NCBI RefSeq assembly: GCF_017498545.1
Contig: NZ_CP071793.1
Location: 558,001 to 622,000, forward strand
From: Sulfidibacter corallicola
GTDB taxonomy: Bacteria > Acidobacteriota > Holophagae > Acanthopleuribacterales > Acanthopleuribacteraceae
Length of the DNA: 64,000 nt
Direction: 5' to 3'
Below, one piece after another: positions 63,401 to 64,000 of the stretch (position 1 is the stretch's first letter; the number at the start of each line of letters is the position of its first letter). The position numbers were made by a program, and so were the translations under genes. The notes beneath the pieces are model-generated. The model had not been told where the DNA came from, ran no database searches, and saw only the letters and a program-made list of their open reading frames with translations.

Positions 63401-64000
63401 TGGGTGCGGCCGTCGTGGTTAACGGCGCTGCCGAGAATACAACCATAAATGCGGTCGCGGGCGGCGAGTGCGTCCGAGAGCGGTCGCAACAGGACCGAAC
63501 CAACGGCTTCGGCGGGCACATAGCCGTCGCCGCCCTCACCGAAGGCGTGGCAATGCCCGCTGCTGGATCCTGCCTGCGCCGCACCCAAGGTAAAATACTT
63601 GCTGGGGTGAATCGAGAGATTGACCCCGCCGGCCAAGGCCCAGCGACATTCGCCATTGCGAATGCTTTCGCAAGCGAGATGAAGCGCATACAGGGACGAT
63701 GAACACGCGGTATCGACGGCCAGACTGGGCCCACTCAGGTTGAGGCTGTAGGAAACCCGGTTGGCAACGGAAAACAATTGCGAATTGACCGGACAGGCTT
63801 CTCCCTTAGCCAGTTCCACGGCCGAGAAGAGCTGATAATTGTTGAAGGTGACACCGACGAAGACGCCGACTGGTGCGCGTCGGTCTGCATCGCTGGGATC
63901 GGCAAGTGTGCTGGGCGCATAACCGGCATCTTCGAAACAGTGCCAGGCTGTTTGCAGGAACAATCGCTCCTGCGGGTCCATGTAGCGCGCTTCCAACGGC
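60499..64000 (-). CDS. polyketide synthase (5' incomplete): KS-ACP-KR
   Basis: At least 1167 codons; the gene continues past the right edge, and the frame is open at 64000. The ketosynthase (to ~residue 380 of the visible part) has VDTACSSSLYALH, EAHGTGTKLGDPIE and NIGHAEAAAG. No acyltransferase follows, which is expected for trans-AT enzymes. An ACP with MGMDSVLATRLY (near 600) comes next, then a two-part ketoreductase with TGGAGGLGLLFAR (near 905), the catalytic Ser in VAFSSTVALFG and the Tyr in GQCDYAAANAFMD. The LRD triad in GQLRDSYL fits a B-type reductase. The order ACP before KR is unusual. The module lacks its own dehydratase; the next protein carries the DH-like domain. Confidence 0.95.
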   Translation of the reverse strand, partial: PLEARYMDPQERLFLQTAWHCFEDAGYAPSTLADPSDADRRAPVGVFVGVTFNNYQLFSAVELAKGEACPVNSQLFSVANRVSYSLNLSGPSLAVDTACSSSLYALHLACESIRNGECRWALAGGVNLSIHPSKYFTLGAAQAGSSSGHCHAFGEGGDGYVPAEAVGSVLLRPLSDALAARDRIYGCILGSAVNHDGRTHGYTVPNPNAQADLVKQALQRAGVAADTIGYVEAHGTGTKLGDPIEVQGLTEAIAPVGGSGERCTIGSVKANIGHAEAAAGISQLTKVLLQLKHTTLVPSPLFGRALNPNIDFTQTPFDVALSSQAWPTRRKNGRTLPRRAGISSFGVGGVNVHMIVEEAPQAPIEAPPQSGVERVFCLSAKEPQALRRQARDLRAVITARAAQPQAEHWLQHVAWTLQTSREAMNHRLAWTAATCAQALTALDRFIAGNANHEDGPWFSDAQHDTTVPNAASTAQTARAWVQGTHIDWRALWHGPAANRIALPNYPFRRDRYWLIDRNDMDMPTLDLEAKAEVTASTDPDSADDGSQNADPGSRVLRDMAAAPSAERIELMQEFLSQKVVALLELPMDAPPDWERGFFEMGMDSVLATRLYNEIEQTLSIALYATATFDYPNVSALAEYLVAEIDWRNLSTKASGTTAAPEKKFDPAAFAPIYFTRDWETQLLQSDDCEETRLIWLLDNDGSLYLELAAWLEDHENAARLVLIQSRFAEPLAADDVFGVDPTDGEDWRKLVEQLNQRYGRLPDGVIHAWTRQGVDRLERQEHLLESGLYSIFHLTQTLSRLKPSKPLMMLVLSQETHEGYQPANAAVSGFAKSLAQENPRLGLRHLALEPNDPRTIDFLFAELQDRSAAASVRYRGGERQVEINREVQLDNEVTATSRPAEQTILITGGAGGLGLLFARQLIQTAGKTNLVLLGRSTLDEPKQAALDELQSLGATVAYLCADVSDRAALAGALSQARRRFGAIEGIIHAAGQLRDSYLTQKSTADFQAVLEPKIKGLCHLDELTREDPLRYFVAFSSTVALFGNAGQCDYAAANAFMDHYLVAREQERALGRRNGRSLALNWPLWQDGGMCIDDNLLDLMIQRIGLAPLQTALGWQVFEKGLAADHPQLAMILADRHKCLQYLPIAPPRVIDEPTESGILTAALRV

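Noticed and set aside
53015..64000. PfaD-type sequence taken as a PUFA (pfa) synthase locus
   Set aside because: There are no tandem ACPs or FabA-type paired dehydratases, and the PfaD is fused to an AT as in trans-AT clusters, so this reading is less likely.
1..64000. CRISPR array
   Set aside because: No regular short repeats with unique spacers were seen. The tandem repeats at 48.9 kb have similar rather than unique spacers and no cas genes are present.

Overview
The window is GC-rich DNA, densely coded on both strands, from a Gram-negative bacterium with Sec-type signal peptides, a lipoprotein, RND efflux, type II secretion/type IV pilus machinery, and large secreted modular proteins with PKD, Ig-like and calcium-binding repeats. 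A trans-acyltransferase (trans-AT) polyketide gene set lies at the right end. This mix would suit a marine or host-associated member of the Acidobacteriota (Holophagae/Acanthopleuribacter type) or a similar predatory or social bacterium. There is no rRNA or other marker gene here, so the taxonomic guess is inference only.

Layout. 0-12 kb: a secreted sphingomyelinase-C-like phosphodiesterase, a secreted DUF6174-like protein, a structured leader in front of an ABC-F ATPase, an adenosine-deaminase-like hydrolase, a DksA/TraR-type zinc-finger protein, and a secreted M6 metalloprotease with PA, PKD and PPC domains. 12-21 kb: a FliB-like protein with a small partner, a DUF924 protein, two methionine-salvage genes (mtnB and an mtnD-mtnC fusion), an NtrY/NtrC-like two-component pair, and a receiver-kinase hybrid. 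21-27 kb: rsgA, two thioredoxin-fold proteins (one without cysteines), and a GAF-containing PilB/GspE-type ATPase. 27-36 kb: a gene-poor 1.2 kb stretch, a low-GC small protein, a BlaI/BlaR1-type regulator pair, a heavy-metal RND adaptor and pump, and a macro-domain protein that lacks the usual Asn. 36-49 kb: a 1.4 kb gene-poor region with short repeats and a MITE-like element, then one 11.7-kb gene for a 3911-residue secreted protein built from repeated SPRY-like, Ig-like and thrombospondin-3-like units. 49-53 kb: tandem non-coding repeats, an HD hydrolase and an alpha/beta hydrolase that overlap by 4 bases, a SmtB-type zinc sensor, a stand-alone CheB methylesterase, and an IS21 istB remnant. 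53-64 kb: a minus-strand polyketide operon.

How the genes work together. The polyketide operon is read right to left: a KS-ACP-KR protein that continues past the window edge, then a KS-(vestigial AT)-DH-like-ACP-thioesterase protein, then an AT-PfaD fusion. This appears to be the end of a trans-AT assembly line. The AT-PfaD fusion would load malonyl units and supply enoyl reduction in trans. The in-cis AT remnant has lost its serine nucleophile, so the cluster may record a cis-AT to trans-AT change. The IS remnant and the CheB gene suggest that the cluster boundary lies near 52-53 kb. The metal-efflux genes at 29-35 kb and the Zn-sensing ArsR protein at 51 kb point to metal stress. The sphingomyelinase, M6 protease and giant repeat protein point to contact with eukaryotic cells or with other organisms.
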